Positions 27,203 to 36,367 of a stretch of DNA of 64,000 nucleotides are shown piece after piece (within the stretch, counting starts at the first letter, position 1; the number at the start of each line of letters is the position of its first letter). The stretch comes from Vibrionaceae bacterium (lineage in GTDB: Bacteria > Pseudomonadota > Gammaproteobacteria > Enterobacterales > Vibrionaceae): assembly GCA_018222805.1 (NCBI GenBank), contig JAAEZQ010000008.1, forward strand, positions 1-64,000, given 5' to 3'. Under the pieces are notes generated by a model, which saw nothing but the letters and a program-made list of their open reading frames with translations, was not told the origin of the DNA and did not search any database. Made by a program: the position numbers and the translations under genes.

Positions 27203-28951
27203 ATGAGTAGCGTTTCTCTACCTCAATCGAGTAAAACTGCGGGCAAGGAAAATAGCGGCTGGTTAAAGAAAATCAGAGAAGACTGGGGACTTTACCTCAG
27301 CGCTGTGATTATCGGCTTATTCATTCTGGTATTCCTGTTCATCCCTGTGATTAAGGTGATTTTTGTTGCCTTTCAGGACAGCGAGGGCAGTTTATCGTTA
27401 GTTAATTTTCAGGACTTCTTTAGTTCGAGTCTGTTCCAAGAATCATTTTTCAACTCGTTTTACGTCGCCTTTATGTCGGTGATCGTCGCATCGATTATCG
27501 CTATGCCACTGGCGTATTTCACGAGCCGTTTTCAGTTTAAAGGGACGGTGCTTATCCAAACGCTGGGTATCGTGCCGTTGATCATGCCACCGTTTATCGG
27601 CGCGGTAGCGATGCAACTATTGTTTGGTGAAAACGGCACCATGAACCTACTGCTCGATGAGTATTTCGGTTTCACCATTCCAATTATGGAAGGCTTGAAC
27701 GGGGTTATCTTCGTACAGAGTGTTCACTACTTCCCGTTTATATTGATTAACTTATCTGCAGCGCTGCAGAACATCGACCGCTCGATGGAAGAGTCAGCGC
27801 AGTCATTGGGTTCCTCGGGTATCAAACTGTTCCGTAAAATTGTACTGCCGCTGGCGATGCCGGGTTACGTCGCTGGGGCTTCGTTGGTGTTCGTTAAAGT
27901 GTTTGATGACTTGGGTACGCCGCTACTGCTTAACGTCAACAATATGCTTGCGCCACAAGCGTACCTACGTATTTCGTCTGTCGGAATTTCCGACCCTATG
28001 GGCTACGTAATTTCGGTCATCTTAGTCGCGTTCTCGGTGTTCGCACTGTGGGTGTCATTCCTTGCTCTTCGAGGTAAAGATTACTCGACGACACAGAAAG
28101 GCGGCGGCGGTTTGTCTAAACGCGAACTGCGTCCGGCTGAAAAGGTTGGCTGCTACGCGGTCATCGCCTTGATCTTACTGATGGTACTCGCACCGCACTT
28201 TGCGTTGTTGCTGCTGTCGTTTGGTACCATCTGGTCATTCAGTCCTTTACCTGACGCATACACCTTAGAGCACTACTCGACGGCGATTACCCAAGCATCT
28301 GACTTTATTACCAATACGCTGTTGTATGCGGGTCTTGCTGGCATTGTCGATGTGGTGCTGGGTACCGCAATTGCCTACCTAGTATGGCGAACCAAAATGG
28401 TTGGTCGTAAATGGCTAGACTTTGGCGCAATGGCCGCACTGGCGGTTCCAGGTGTGGTATTGGGTATCGGCTATCTGCGTACATTCTACGATGTTGACTT
28501 ACCATTCGTTGGCTCTTCGATGGCAACATGGTGGGGCATCATCGTGATTGCCCTTGCGGTAAGACGTCTGCCTTACGCACTACGTTCGTGTGTTGCGGCT
28601 CTACAGCAAGTGAGTCCATCACTTGAAGAAGCGTCAGAGAACTTAGGTGCAACGCGCGCGACCACGATTCGAAAAATTGTTGTGCCGTTGATGGCTGCCG
28701 GGATTCTCGCGGGTTTTGTTACCGCGTTTGCCACTGCGGCGGTCGAACTGTCTGCAACCATCATGCTGGTATCACAGGAATCAGACGCGCCATTGGCGTA
28801 CGGCTTGTACTTGTTTATGCAGAGCGCAGCAGGACGAGGTCCAGGTGCTGCATTGGGGGTTATCGCGGTTCTTATTGTCGGACTCGCGACTTATGTTTCT
28901 CACACAATTGTTGAACGTACGCGTCAAGCGCACGGCCTGAAAAGTCATTAA
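27203..28951 (+). CDS. ABC importer permease, duplicated domain (FbpB-like)
   Basis: This 582-residue inner-membrane protein has two binding-protein-dependent transport domains, each with about six membrane segments. The EAA-type loops are visible twice: EESAQSLGSSGIKLFRKIVLPLAMPG near residue 195 and EEASENLGATRATTIRKIVVPLMAAG near residue 475. A single gene for both halves is normal in the Fbp/Afu group. It is followed by the ATPase gene after 15 bp. It has a GGAG-type ribosome binding site. Confidence 0.92.
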   Translation: MSSVSLPQSSKTAGKENSGWLKKIREDWGLYLSAVIIGLFILVFLFIPVIKVIFVAFQDSEGSLSLVNFQDFFSSSLFQESFFNSFYVAFMSVIVASIIAMPLAYFTSRFQFKGTVLIQTLGIVPLIMPPFIGAVAMQLLFGENGTMNLLLDEYFGFTIPIMEGLNGVIFVQSVHYFPFILINLSAALQNIDRSMEESAQSLGSSGIKLFRKIVLPLAMPGYVAGASLVFVKVFDDLGTPLLLNVNNMLAPQAYLRISSVGISDPMGYVISVILVAFSVFALWVSFLALRGKDYSTTQKGGGGLSKRELRPAEKVGCYAVIALILLMVLAPHFALLLLSFGTIWSFSPLPDAYTLEHYSTAITQASDFITNTLLYAGLAGIVDVVLGTAIAYLVWRTKMVGRKWLDFGAMAALAVPGVVLGIGYLRTFYDVDLPFVGSSMATWWGIIVIALAVRRLPYALRSCVAALQQVSPSLEEASENLGATRATTIRKIVVPLMAAGILAGFVTAFATAAVELSATIMLVSQESDAPLAYGLYLFMQSAAGRGPGAALGVIAVLIVGLATYVSHTIVERTRQAHGLKSH

Positions 28952-28966
28952 CAGAAGGATTTGAAA

Positions 28967-30046
28967 ATGAGTTTAGGAAACACAGAGCAAGTAGGGATCT
29001 CAATTGAGAATTTAACTCTGTCTTTTGGCGATACCGAAGTGTTGAAGGGTGTGAACCTCGATATCAAGCCTGGTGAGTTCTTTGCCTTTTTAGGGCCTTC
29101 AGGCTCGGGCAAGTCGACTCTGCTTCGCGCCATTGCCGGCTTTGGCCCCACACCACAGGGTAAGATTCTGCTCGGCAAAGAAGACGTGATTTCACAGCCG
29201 CCTTGGAAGCGCAATGTTGGTATGGTGTTTCAGAGTTATGCTCTGTGGCCACACATGACTGTTAGACAAAACGTGGCCTACGGTTTAGAAGAGCGCAAGG
29301 TTGCAAAACCGGAGATTAAACGCCGCGTTGATGACGCGCTCAATCTGGTTGGTCTGCATCATCTAGCTGACCGTAGACCGTCCCAGTTATCAGGTGGTCA
29401 GCAGCAGCGTGTCGCGATTGCGCGTACCGTGGTAGTTGAACCACGAGTACTGCTTCTCGATGAGCCATTATCTAACCTGGATGCCAACTTGCGAGAGCAG
29501 ATGCGTCGAGACTTGTTGGAGCTGCAAAGACAACTCGGACTTACCACCATTTTTGTCACCCACGATCAGGAAGAAGCAAATACAATATCGGATCGTATAG
29601 CGGTACTGGATCAGGGCGTTATTCAGCAAGTGGGCGCACCGATGGAGCTGTATGACAACCCAGCCAATAAGTTTGTTGCGGACTTCCTAGGCACTGCGAA
29701 TGTGTTAAATGGTAGAGTGGAGAAGAGCATTGATGGCACTCATTTTATTTCGGATAAGGGCATTCATTTCTCTTACGATGCAAAAGAGCAGAAAGACGTG
29801 TCACTGATCTTCCGACCACAGAGCTTAGGCATCTGTCATGGTGACGAGCAACAAGGCTGTATTCACCTAGAAGGAAGGGTGACGCACCGAGAGTTTTTAG
29901 GTCATTTAGTGCGATACGGAGTTGACATCGGTGGTGAAACGCTAATGGTCGATGACCCACATCTACGGGGCGCGCAACATTATGCAAACGGCTCTGTTAT
30001 TAACCTAGCGCTAAAAGCTGAAGAAATCGTCGCTTTATCAGACTAG
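28967..30046 (+). CDS. ABC importer ATP-binding protein
   Basis: This 359-residue ATPase has Walker A GPSGSGKST, signature LSGGQQQRVAIAR, Walker B VLLLDEPLSNLD and switch histidine VTHDQEEA, followed by a C-terminal TOBE-type domain. It energises the preceding permease. ATG at 28967 is chosen because AAGGAT lies six bases before it; the TTG at 28961 is too close to that site. It ends the operon, with a terminator about 135 bp on. Confidence 0.92.
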   Translation: MSLGNTEQVGISIENLTLSFGDTEVLKGVNLDIKPGEFFAFLGPSGSGKSTLLRAIAGFGPTPQGKILLGKEDVISQPPWKRNVGMVFQSYALWPHMTVRQNVAYGLEERKVAKPEIKRRVDDALNLVGLHHLADRRPSQLSGGQQQRVAIARTVVVEPRVLLLDEPLSNLDANLREQMRRDLLELQRQLGLTTIFVTHDQEEANTISDRIAVLDQGVIQQVGAPMELYDNPANKFVADFLGTANVLNGRVEKSIDGTHFISDKGIHFSYDAKEQKDVSLIFRPQSLGICHGDEQQGCIHLEGRVTHREFLGHLVRYGVDIGGETLMVDDPHLRGAQHYANGSVINLALKAEEIVALSD

Positions 30047-30181
30047 TCGCAGAGTTATTAACACGAAGATAATACTTAGGCTAGTCTAGGATAAGTAGCT
30101 CAGCAGTGCCATGTTGAGCTCTTTACTAGCTTCATGTTTTACTCTTATTGTGGCTATAAAGTGTGAATCTGAAAGGTCATA

Positions 30182-30218
30182 AAAAAGGGCGATAACACTA
30201 TGAGTTATAGCCCTTTTA
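30182..30218. terminator. bidirectional terminator, importer operon and denD
   Basis: AAAAGGGCGATAAC and the opposing GTTATAGCCCTTTT form a stem with one mismatch, with T runs on both strands. It is similar to the hairpins at 20876 and 35405. Confidence 0.85.
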
Positions 30219-30249
30219 AAACGTTTATTAGCACTTGAATGTTCGAAGC

Positions 30250-31206
30250 CTACTGAGCAAGGCTTTCAATGTATTCTCGAACTATTTCTTGAATATCTGA
30301 GTTAACGTAGAAGCCAAGTTGATTGGCTTTAACGGTATTCATACCTGCCGGCCACTCGTTGACAATTTTCTTAATTGAGTCATCTTGCTCCCAACGAATG
30401 TAGCTGCTGTCGCCGCCATTATCTTCTAAGCTGGCCACCATCTCTTGTACCGAAACACTAATGCCAGGCAGATTAACAGTACTAAACCCATTTAAGCTAT
30501 CTTTAGCTAGAGAGAGTGCATGTACGATGTTTTTCACCACCGTTGACGGAGAGGAAATCCAGAGTTTTAGATCTTTATCTACAGGGCAGATCGCTTCTTG
30601 TTGGTTTAGAGGCTCTCGTATTATTGAACTAACAAATGAAGAGGCGGCCTTATTTGGTTTACCTGGTCGGATTGCGATAGTCGGCAGGCGAACGCTAATG
30701 CCATCAATAAAGCCTTTTCTGCTGTAGTCATTGACCAAGTATTCGCCGACCACTTTATTCATACCATAGGTCGATGTCGGCTCGGGAATGGTGGAGTCTT
30801 CGATGTGTGCCACATTACTGAATACCGCGACAGAACTTGCAAAGACAAATTTTGGCGGTTTAGGCAGGTTACGACACGCCTCTAGTAGGAAGCGTGTGCC
30901 ATCGATATTGACTTGTAGTCCAAGATCGAAATCCGCTTCAGCGGCGGAGCTCACTACCGCAGCGAGGTGAATCACAACGTCAGGTTGAATGGCTGAGATA
31001 AGCTCATTCACCGCATGTTGGTTATCGAGTGAAGCTTGGTAGTAAGTGACACCATCAATAGGGACTACAGGTGCAAAAATGTCTGCTGCATGAATTTCGC
31101 TAATCGGAAAAACACTGCCTGAAACAGACAGTGTTTCTTGGGCGTTAAGCTCTTGAATAAGCTTAGTGGCAATAAAACCTGCGCCACCAGATACAAATAC
31201 TTTCAT
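30250..31206 (-). CDS. denD: NAD-dependent sugar-acid dehydrogenase, DenD-like
   Basis: This 318-residue protein is a short-chain dehydrogenase of the epimerase group, with the NAD motif VSGGAGFIATKL, the catalytic serine region FASSVAVFS and YGMNK (Tyr and Lys). The overall look fits D-erythronate dehydrogenase (DenD), which starts catabolism of erythronate-type sugar acids, and the neighbouring TRAP transporter fits uptake of such an acid. However, the other genes of that pathway (DenK, PdxA2, OtnC, OtnI) are not here. A GTG or ATG further upstream is open, but AAGGAAG precedes the ATG at 31206. A terminator lies between it and dctM. Confidence 0.78.
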   Translation of the reverse strand: MKVFVSGGAGFIATKLIQELNAQETLSVSGSVFPISEIHAADIFAPVVPIDGVTYYQASLDNQHAVNELISAIQPDVVIHLAAVVSSAAEADFDLGLQVNIDGTRFLLEACRNLPKPPKFVFASSVAVFSNVAHIEDSTIPEPTSTYGMNKVVGEYLVNDYSRKGFIDGISVRLPTIAIRPGKPNKAASSFVSSIIREPLNQQEAICPVDKDLKLWISSPSTVVKNIVHALSLAKDSLNGFSTVNLPGISVSVQEMVASLEDNGGDSSYIRWEQDDSIKKIVNEWPAGMNTVKANQLGFYVNSDIQEIVREYIESLAQ

Positions 31207-31235
31207 GATACGCTTCCTTGTAATCGATAAAAAAG

Positions 31236-31258
31236 TGGTGGGTTGATTAAACCCACCA
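31236..31258 (-). terminator. terminator between dctM and the dehydrogenase gene
   Basis: The arms TGGTGGGTT and AACCCACCA form a 9-bp stem with a 5-base loop. On the minus strand it is followed by CAC and six Ts. The dehydrogenase gene starts 30 bp after it, so it needs readthrough or its own promoter. Confidence 0.75.
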
Positions 31259-31293
31259 TCCACTAACAGTTAATTCTGAATTAGCTATTTGTG

Positions 31294-32553
31294 TTATAGA
31301 AATGCCAGCGATATAGATGGGAACCAGGTAATGATCGCCAAGCAGATAATGACGGTTCCAACCAGAGGAAGTAGCGACTTCAGCATTTTTTCGACTGGAA
31401 GGTTTGCCACCTGGCTTGCCGCAAATAGGTTAACGCCAAGCGGTGGTGTAAACATACCTAGTGCTAAGTTCACTACCATAATGATGCCAAAGTGAATCCC
31501 ATCAATACCGTAGTAAGCCGCAAGCGGAGCTAGGATTGGTGCGAAGATCAGGATTGCCGCTGAGGTTTCAACAAACATACCAATCACGAACAAGAACACG
31601 TTAACCATGACTAAGAAACCAAGCTTCGAGCTTACGTTTTCAGAGATATAGTCGATAATGTCATCCGCAACGCCAGAGAGGCTGATCAAAAAGCTAAATA
31701 GCGCAGCGGCCGAGATCACTAACATAACAACCGTCGTTGAGCGTGCTGTTTTCTTAAGGATTTCTGCAAATCCGGCAAACGTGAATGTCTTGTTCACGAT
31801 AGTCAAACCGAGTGAGTAAATTACCGCGACGGCAGAGGCCTCTGTCGGAGTGAATACGCCACCATAGATACCACCAAGAACGATGATAGGCATCAGCAGT
31901 GCTCCAATCGCGTTCTTAAACGCTTGGTAAACTGGTGGACAGTTGTCCATGTCGTTTTTGCCAAAGCCTTTAATGCGTGCCCAGATCAGGATACAAGTGA
32001 TCAAACCCACAGCAATCAACACACCTGGCAGCAGAGTAGCGATAAACAGCGAACCGATCGACGTGTCCGTACTGATGCCGTAAAGGATCAGAGGAATAGA
32101 CGGTGGGATCAAAACCCCTAGCTCTGCTGACGCTGCCTGAATCGACGCCGCCATTGGCTTAGGGTAACCGCGTTCAACCATCGCAGGAATTAACACCGCG
32201 CCAATGGCAAAAGTGGTTGCGATACTCGAACCCGATACCGCAGCAAAGAATAGACACGTGAGTACACACGTTGCGGCCAGACCACCTTGTACACGGCCAA
32301 CTATGGTTCGAGCAAAATCAACCAACTGGTTTGAAATACCACCAGAAGCCATGATGTTGCCGGATAAAATAAAGAATGGGATAGCCATTAGAGGGAAGCT
32401 ATCTAATCCAACAAACATTCGTTGCGGTAGCACCATTAAAGGCGTAGAAGTAAAAAAGTAAACCGCAATGATTGAAACTAAAATAATACTTACTGCTACG
32501 GGAATACCCATCATAAAGAATGGGAACAGCAGCGAAGCCAGAGCCATGTTCAT
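31294..32553 (-). CDS. dctM: TRAP transporter large permease (DctM)
   Basis: This 419-residue inner-membrane protein has about twelve hydrophobic segments and the DctM phrases GLDSFPLMAIPFFILSG near residue 47 and SAELGVLIPPSIPLILYG near residue 142. It forms the sodium-driven channel of a tripartite ATP-independent importer. AGAGGG lies before the ATG at 32553, in the end of the dctQ gene, and the genes are three bases apart. Confidence 0.93.
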   Translation of the reverse strand: MNMALASLLFPFFMMGIPVAVSIILVSIIAVYFFTSTPLMVLPQRMFVGLDSFPLMAIPFFILSGNIMASGGISNQLVDFARTIVGRVQGGLAATCVLTCLFFAAVSGSSIATTFAIGAVLIPAMVERGYPKPMAASIQAASAELGVLIPPSIPLILYGISTDTSIGSLFIATLLPGVLIAVGLITCILIWARIKGFGKNDMDNCPPVYQAFKNAIGALLMPIIVLGGIYGGVFTPTEASAVAVIYSLGLTIVNKTFTFAGFAEILKKTARSTTVVMLVISAAALFSFLISLSGVADDIIDYISENVSSKLGFLVMVNVFLFVIGMFVETSAAILIFAPILAPLAAYYGIDGIHFGIIMVVNLALGMFTPPLGVNLFAASQVANLPVEKMLKSLLPLVGTVIICLAIITWFPSISLAFL

Positions 32554-32556
32554 GAT

Positions 32557-33027
32557 TTACCCTCTTACTTCTTTAACTAGATCGATTTGTCGTAATACAA
32601 CGGAAATAATGCTTAGTCCACATCCAATAGGAATTGAAACGTATAGCCAAGCCATTGAAAAGTCTAATAATGCTACGAGCTGGTGGCTAACTTTAATAGT
32701 AACTTGGATGCCGTAGAAGGTGATCACTGATAACACGATAAGTATGATGAACTGGATAACACTGGTTAATACATACTTATTTTTTGGAAATATCTTATAA
32801 ATGAACTCGATAGAAATCAGTTCGCCGTGACGAATAACGTAAGGAAGCCCTAAGAATACACTCCAAATGATGATGCCGCGTGCTAAAATCTCTGACCATG
32901 GTGCAGGGGCGTTAAATACAAATCGAGTGACAACTTGGTAAAAAGTTAAAAGTACTGCAAACAACAATAATCCAGCCGTGAGGCTTAATGTAATATTATG
33001 CAGTTTTTTGTCTAATTTATTTATCAT
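32557..33027 (-). CDS. dctQ: TRAP transporter small permease (DctQ)
   Basis: This 156-residue inner-membrane protein has four hydrophobic segments and the DctQ-typical VTRFVFNAPAPWSEILARGIIIWSVFLG. It partners the DctM protein and is followed by it after three bases. Within its family its length is normal. Confidence 0.9.
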   Translation of the reverse strand: MINKLDKKLHNITLSLTAGLLLFAVLLTFYQVVTRFVFNAPAPWSEILARGIIIWSVFLGLPYVIRHGELISIEFIYKIFPKNKYVLTSVIQFIILIVLSVITFYGIQVTIKVSHQLVALLDFSMAWLYVSIPIGCGLSIISVVLRQIDLVKEVRG

Positions 33028-33035
33028 AATAAAAT

Positions 33036-33064
33036 AAAGGCTTTTATAAGCGATAAAAGCCTTT
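33036..33064 (-). terminator. intercistronic hairpin after the TRAP binding-protein gene
   Basis: An 11-bp stem AAAGGCTTTTA/TAAAAGCCTTT with a 7-base loop stands in the 53-bp gap before dctQ. It may protect the message 3' end or partly end transcription, giving more binding protein than permease. Confidence 0.6.
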
Positions 33065-33080
33065 CTCCGTCAAAACTAAA

Positions 33081-34055
33081 TTAGTTTGATGCTTTAATTT
33101 TGTTGATTAGCTCTTCGCCATATTTAGCCGCAAATTTGTCGTATGTCGGTTGAATGATGCTTGAGAAATCTGCTTTTTCTACGTTTTCTACAACAGTTAC
33201 ACCGTTATCACGTAGAAGCTTGATGCCATCTTTTTCCATTTGAGCAACGGCTTTACGAGTCGCTTCTGCTGATGCTTTCGCTGCAGATTTAAACCACTCT
33301 TTCTCTTGTGCGTCTAGGTTTGACCAAGAAGCTTTGGACATCAGGATAACAGCAGGAGAGTAAACGTGGCCTGTTAGTGTTACGTGTTTTTGTACTTCAT
33401 ACAGTTTTGATGATGTGATTACAGGAATCGGGTTTTCCTGACCATCTACAGTACCTTGCTGAAGTGCAGTGTACAGCTCAGTGAATGACATTGGCGTTGG
33501 TGCAGCACCTAAATCTTGGAACGCTGACATGTGAACTTCGTTTTCCATCGTACGCAGTTTCAGACCTTCAACTTGCTCAGGTTTGGTTACTGAAACTTTG
33601 CTGTTTGTTAGATGACGGAAGCCATTTTCACTCCACGCTAGACCAATAAGATCTTTATCTTCAAACTTTTTAAGAAGGTCTTGACCGATAGGGCCATCTA
33701 AAACTTCGTGTGCATGTTGGTAGCTGTTAAACAAGAATGGGAAGTCTAGCGCGTATACATCAGGAACAAAGTTACCTACAGGGCCTGTTGAAGTGATTGT
33801 TAGGTCAATAGTACCAAACTGAAGACCTTCAATTACGTCACGTTCACCACCAAGTACGCCTGATGATTTAACACGAACTTTGAATTTACCATCACTTAGG
33901 CGTTTGATCTCATCTGCGAATACGTCAGCACCTTTACCATAGTGCGAATCTTTTGAAAGTACGATACCCATGTTCATGCTTTTTGCAGAAGCGACACCAC
34001 TGAATGCCAGGCCAGCGAGTACACAAGCGCTAAGTACTTTTTTATTAAATTTCAT
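33081..34055 (-). CDS. dctP: TRAP transporter substrate-binding protein (DctP)
   Basis: This 324-residue periplasmic protein has a signal peptide ending at VASA (about residue 24) and the DctP fold, with the substrate-binding arginine region VEGLKLRTMENEVHMSAF and QQGTVDGQENPIPVI. It delivers an organic acid to the permease pair. With the DenD-like enzyme downstream, a C4 sugar acid is a reasonable guess. A divergent DeoR-type regulator starts 388 bp away and probably controls this promoter. Confidence 0.92.
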   Translation of the reverse strand: MKFNKKVLSACVLAGLAFSGVASAKSMNMGIVLSKDSHYGKGADVFADEIKRLSDGKFKVRVKSSGVLGGERDVIEGLQFGTIDLTITSTGPVGNFVPDVYALDFPFLFNSYQHAHEVLDGPIGQDLLKKFEDKDLIGLAWSENGFRHLTNSKVSVTKPEQVEGLKLRTMENEVHMSAFQDLGAAPTPMSFTELYTALQQGTVDGQENPIPVITSSKLYEVQKHVTLTGHVYSPAVILMSKASWSNLDAQEKEWFKSAAKASAEATRKAVAQMEKDGIKLLRDNGVTVVENVEKADFSSIIQPTYDKFAAKYGEELINKIKASN

Positions 34056-34443
34056 TCTGTTCCCTTTCGTTTACGTTGGAGAGGAATTCAGACGCTCGTC
34101 AGTTAACGGCACCAGTGTGCAAATTTGATAACTTCCTTGCGCCAAGACCTTTAATTCTCATTTGAGAGTTTTTATGAATTTTTGCTGTTCGATAGCTGAA
34201 TTTAACGGCATATCGAGACCCTACAAGTTGCTAACACCCACCCCTAGGTCACTCCCTTAGTGTTAACATTTGTTAATTTAATCATTAATTGGTGTTCGAA
34301 TCTGTGATTTTCCTCTCGGTGGTGTTAACTAATGGTTAAAAATGTGATTTGGTGTGTCTTTTTGTTTAATGCTGTGACTGAATGTTGGTTTTTGAGAATA
34401 ATTCACAATAAGATGCCGACGAATTAAGAAATAGGGAAGAGTC
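34056..34443. promoter_or_regulatory. divergent regulatory region, TRAP operon and DeoR regulator
   Basis: This 388-bp AT-rich gap holds no gene. Two copies of GTGTTAAC-N3-TG(G)TTAA, at 34260-34276 and 34322-34339, are likely operators for the adjacent regulator. A related CTAACACC lies at about 34230-34237. Confidence 0.55.
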
Positions 34444-35202
34444 ATGATTCCAGCTGAGCGACAGAAAAAAATTCTCTCAATTATCAATCAACATGAATTA
34501 GTCAGTATCAACAAGTTGACCAATGAGCTTGATGTTTCTCATATGACAATTCGTCGAGACATCGCAAAGTTAGAGAAGTTAGGGAAAGTGATGTCAGTGT
34601 CTGGAGGTGTCCAGTTATGTAAGTTATTGCATGATGAGTCGTCACACTCAGAAAAGAGCACTCAGTTCTCTATACAAAAAAAATCGATTGGTCATCAAGC
34701 CAGTAAAATGATTCCGACTGGTACCATCGTTTATCTCGATGCAGGAACAACTACCCTGGAGATTGCTCACAACATCGCCTATCGTAACGATTTGACGGTG
34801 CTAACCAATGATTTTGCTATTTCTGATTTTTTGATGCGGCACGGAAAATGTAGGCTTTACCACTCTGGAGGCAACGTAGACCGTAACAATCATTCTTGTG
34901 TTGGGATTAACGTTGCTTCGTTTTTACAATTCTTCAATATTGATATTGCTTTTGTGTCATCTTCATCATGGAGTTTGAGAGGGATTTCGACTCCTTATGA
35001 GGAAAAAGTAGTCGTAAAGAAAGCGGTTATTGAGTCGTCTAAAAAATCAGTACTTGTAGCTGACTCATCTAAATATGGCATTGTTGCTGCCTTTCATGCT
35101 TTAGATATTGAAAACTTTGACTTAATTGTATCCGATAAAGATCTACCGAGTTCTATCATTGAGGAGCTTACAAACAAGGGAATTGAGGTGTTGGCGGTGT
35201 AA
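34444..35202 (+). CDS. DeoR/GlpR-family regulator
   Basis: This 252-residue regulator has a DeoR-type helix-turn-helix (ERQKKILSIINQHELVSINKLTNELDVSHMTIRRDIAKLEKLG style, residues 4-50) and a C-terminal sugar-phosphate-sensing domain with YLDAGTTTLEIAHNI and KSVLVADSSKYG. It lies divergent from the TRAP transporter and DenD-like genes and probably represses them until a sugar-acid derivative appears. A GGGAAGAGTC stretch precedes the ATG. Confidence 0.9.
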   Translation: MIPAERQKKILSIINQHELVSINKLTNELDVSHMTIRRDIAKLEKLGKVMSVSGGVQLCKLLHDESSHSEKSTQFSIQKKSIGHQASKMIPTGTIVYLDAGTTTLEIAHNIAYRNDLTVLTNDFAISDFLMRHGKCRLYHSGGNVDRNNHSCVGINVASFLQFFNIDIAFVSSSSWSLRGISTPYEEKVVVKKAVIESSKKSVLVADSSKYGIVAAFHALDIENFDLIVSDKDLPSSIIEELTNKGIEVLAV

Positions 35203-35404
35203 GTAAGTCGTCTTCTTGACCGACAGTAATTGCAGATTGCGAGGTGTTGTCACACATCAGGAGGTGTTAGCACTTAGGTTCTAACCGCAAGCTGTTTGTA
35301 AAGTCAGTTCTGTTTTGAGTGATTGTGTGTTCGCGCCATCACTGCTAAAAACACGTTTTGTTAGCGTAAACTAGATTGCGAAACTGTCCAAAATTGAAAT
35401 ACAA

Positions 35405-35437
35405 AAAGGGCGATAACTCAAAGAGTTACCGCCCTTT
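35405..35437 (-). terminator. terminator of the tmRNA gene
   Basis: AAAGGGCG-TAACTC and GAGTTA-CGCCCTTT form a long stem with one mismatch. Read on the minus strand it is followed by TTTTTGTATTT. It stands 10 bp past the tmRNA 3' end. Confidence 0.88.
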
Positions 35438-35446
35438 CCAAACGTT

Positions 35447-35814
35447 TGGTGGAGCTGGCGGGAGTTGAACCCGCGTCCGAAAACCTTTCATCATTGGTAC
35501 TACATGCTTAGTCGATCTTTAAATTCACCACCCACCTGCGAACCGACACGCTAATGAATGACTATCCTGAATTATAATTCGCCGTTCATCTCTCAGGCGG
35601 GAGAATCCGGGCTAGCGCGTTTGGGTTTGATCCCTCGTTGGTCCCCGTCTTACGTGCGGAAGCTAGGGCGAGAGAGCTCTGAGCAGGGTATTAAGCTGCT
35701 AGTGCGTAGTTTTCGTCGTTTGCGACTATTTTTTTGCGGTTTGTTAACGAGGCCTACCGCACCTCGGCATGCACCTCAGACTTCTGAATTCCCGTCGAAT
35801 CCTAAATCAGCCCC
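35447..35814 (-). ncRNA. ssrA: transfer-messenger RNA (tmRNA)
   Basis: This RNA rescues stalled ribosomes together with SmpB. The 5' end reads GGGGCTGATTTAGGATTC, and the 3' end has the T-arm GGGTTCAACTCCCGCC followed by the acceptor end with CCA at 35447. The tag frame starts at GCA (35723) and reads ANDENYALAA before a TAA at 35691, giving the usual Vibrio tag. The tRNA-like ends, pseudoknot-type repeats and length of 368 nt all fit. It lies just downstream of smpB on the same strand. In other vibrios the 3' end of ssrA is an island insertion site; here no island is seen beside it. Confidence 0.96.
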
Positions 35815-35881
35815 AAGGTATTGTTCGCATAGTAACAGAAAAGTATTAGCTGTCCAGCACTATGCGTTTAAGTGGTCAAGA

Positions 35882-36367
35882 TTAACGCAGCGAGCTCTTC
35901 ATTACGCGTGCTTTTTCTCTTGCCCAATCTTTTTCTTTTAAATCCGTACGTTTATCGTGCAACTTTTTACCTTTTGCTACGCCGATTTTTAGTTTCACCC
36001 AAGAGCGAGACCAGTACAGAGAGAGTGCCGTTAATGTCATACCTTCACGGTTAACACGCCCGAGTAGGTTATCAAGTTCGCGACGACTCATTAGTAGTTT
36101 GCGCACACGAGTAGGGTTCGCCACTACGTGTGTCGATGCCTGATTCAAAGGAGTGATTGTCATGCCACTCACAAAGGCTTCACCGTCACGCATAAATACG
36201 TAACTTTCAGAAATATTGGCTTTACCTTGGCGAAGGGCTTTCACTTCCCAACCTTGGAGCTCCATGCCAGCTTCGATTTCATCTTCAATGAAATACTCGT
36301 GGCGAGCTTTTTTGTTCAGCGCGATAGTATTACTACCCGCTTTTTGTTTTGATTTTTTCTTTGCCAT
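35882..36367 (-). CDS. smpB: SsrA-binding protein SmpB
   Basis: This 161-residue RNA-binding protein delivers tmRNA to stalled ribosomes. The family phrases [29 protein letters not shown] and [25 protein letters not shown] are present, including the C-terminal basic tail. It lies just before ssrA, the standard Vibrio layout, and divergent from ratA. Confidence 0.97.
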   Translation of the reverse strand: MAKKKSKQKAGSNTIALNKKARHEYFIEDEIEAGMELQGWEVKALRQGKANISESYVFMRDGEAFVSGMTITPLNQASTHVVANPTRVRKLLMSRRELDNLLGRVNREGMTLTALSLYWSRSWVKLKIGVAKGKKLHDKRTDLKEKDWAREKARVMKSSLR

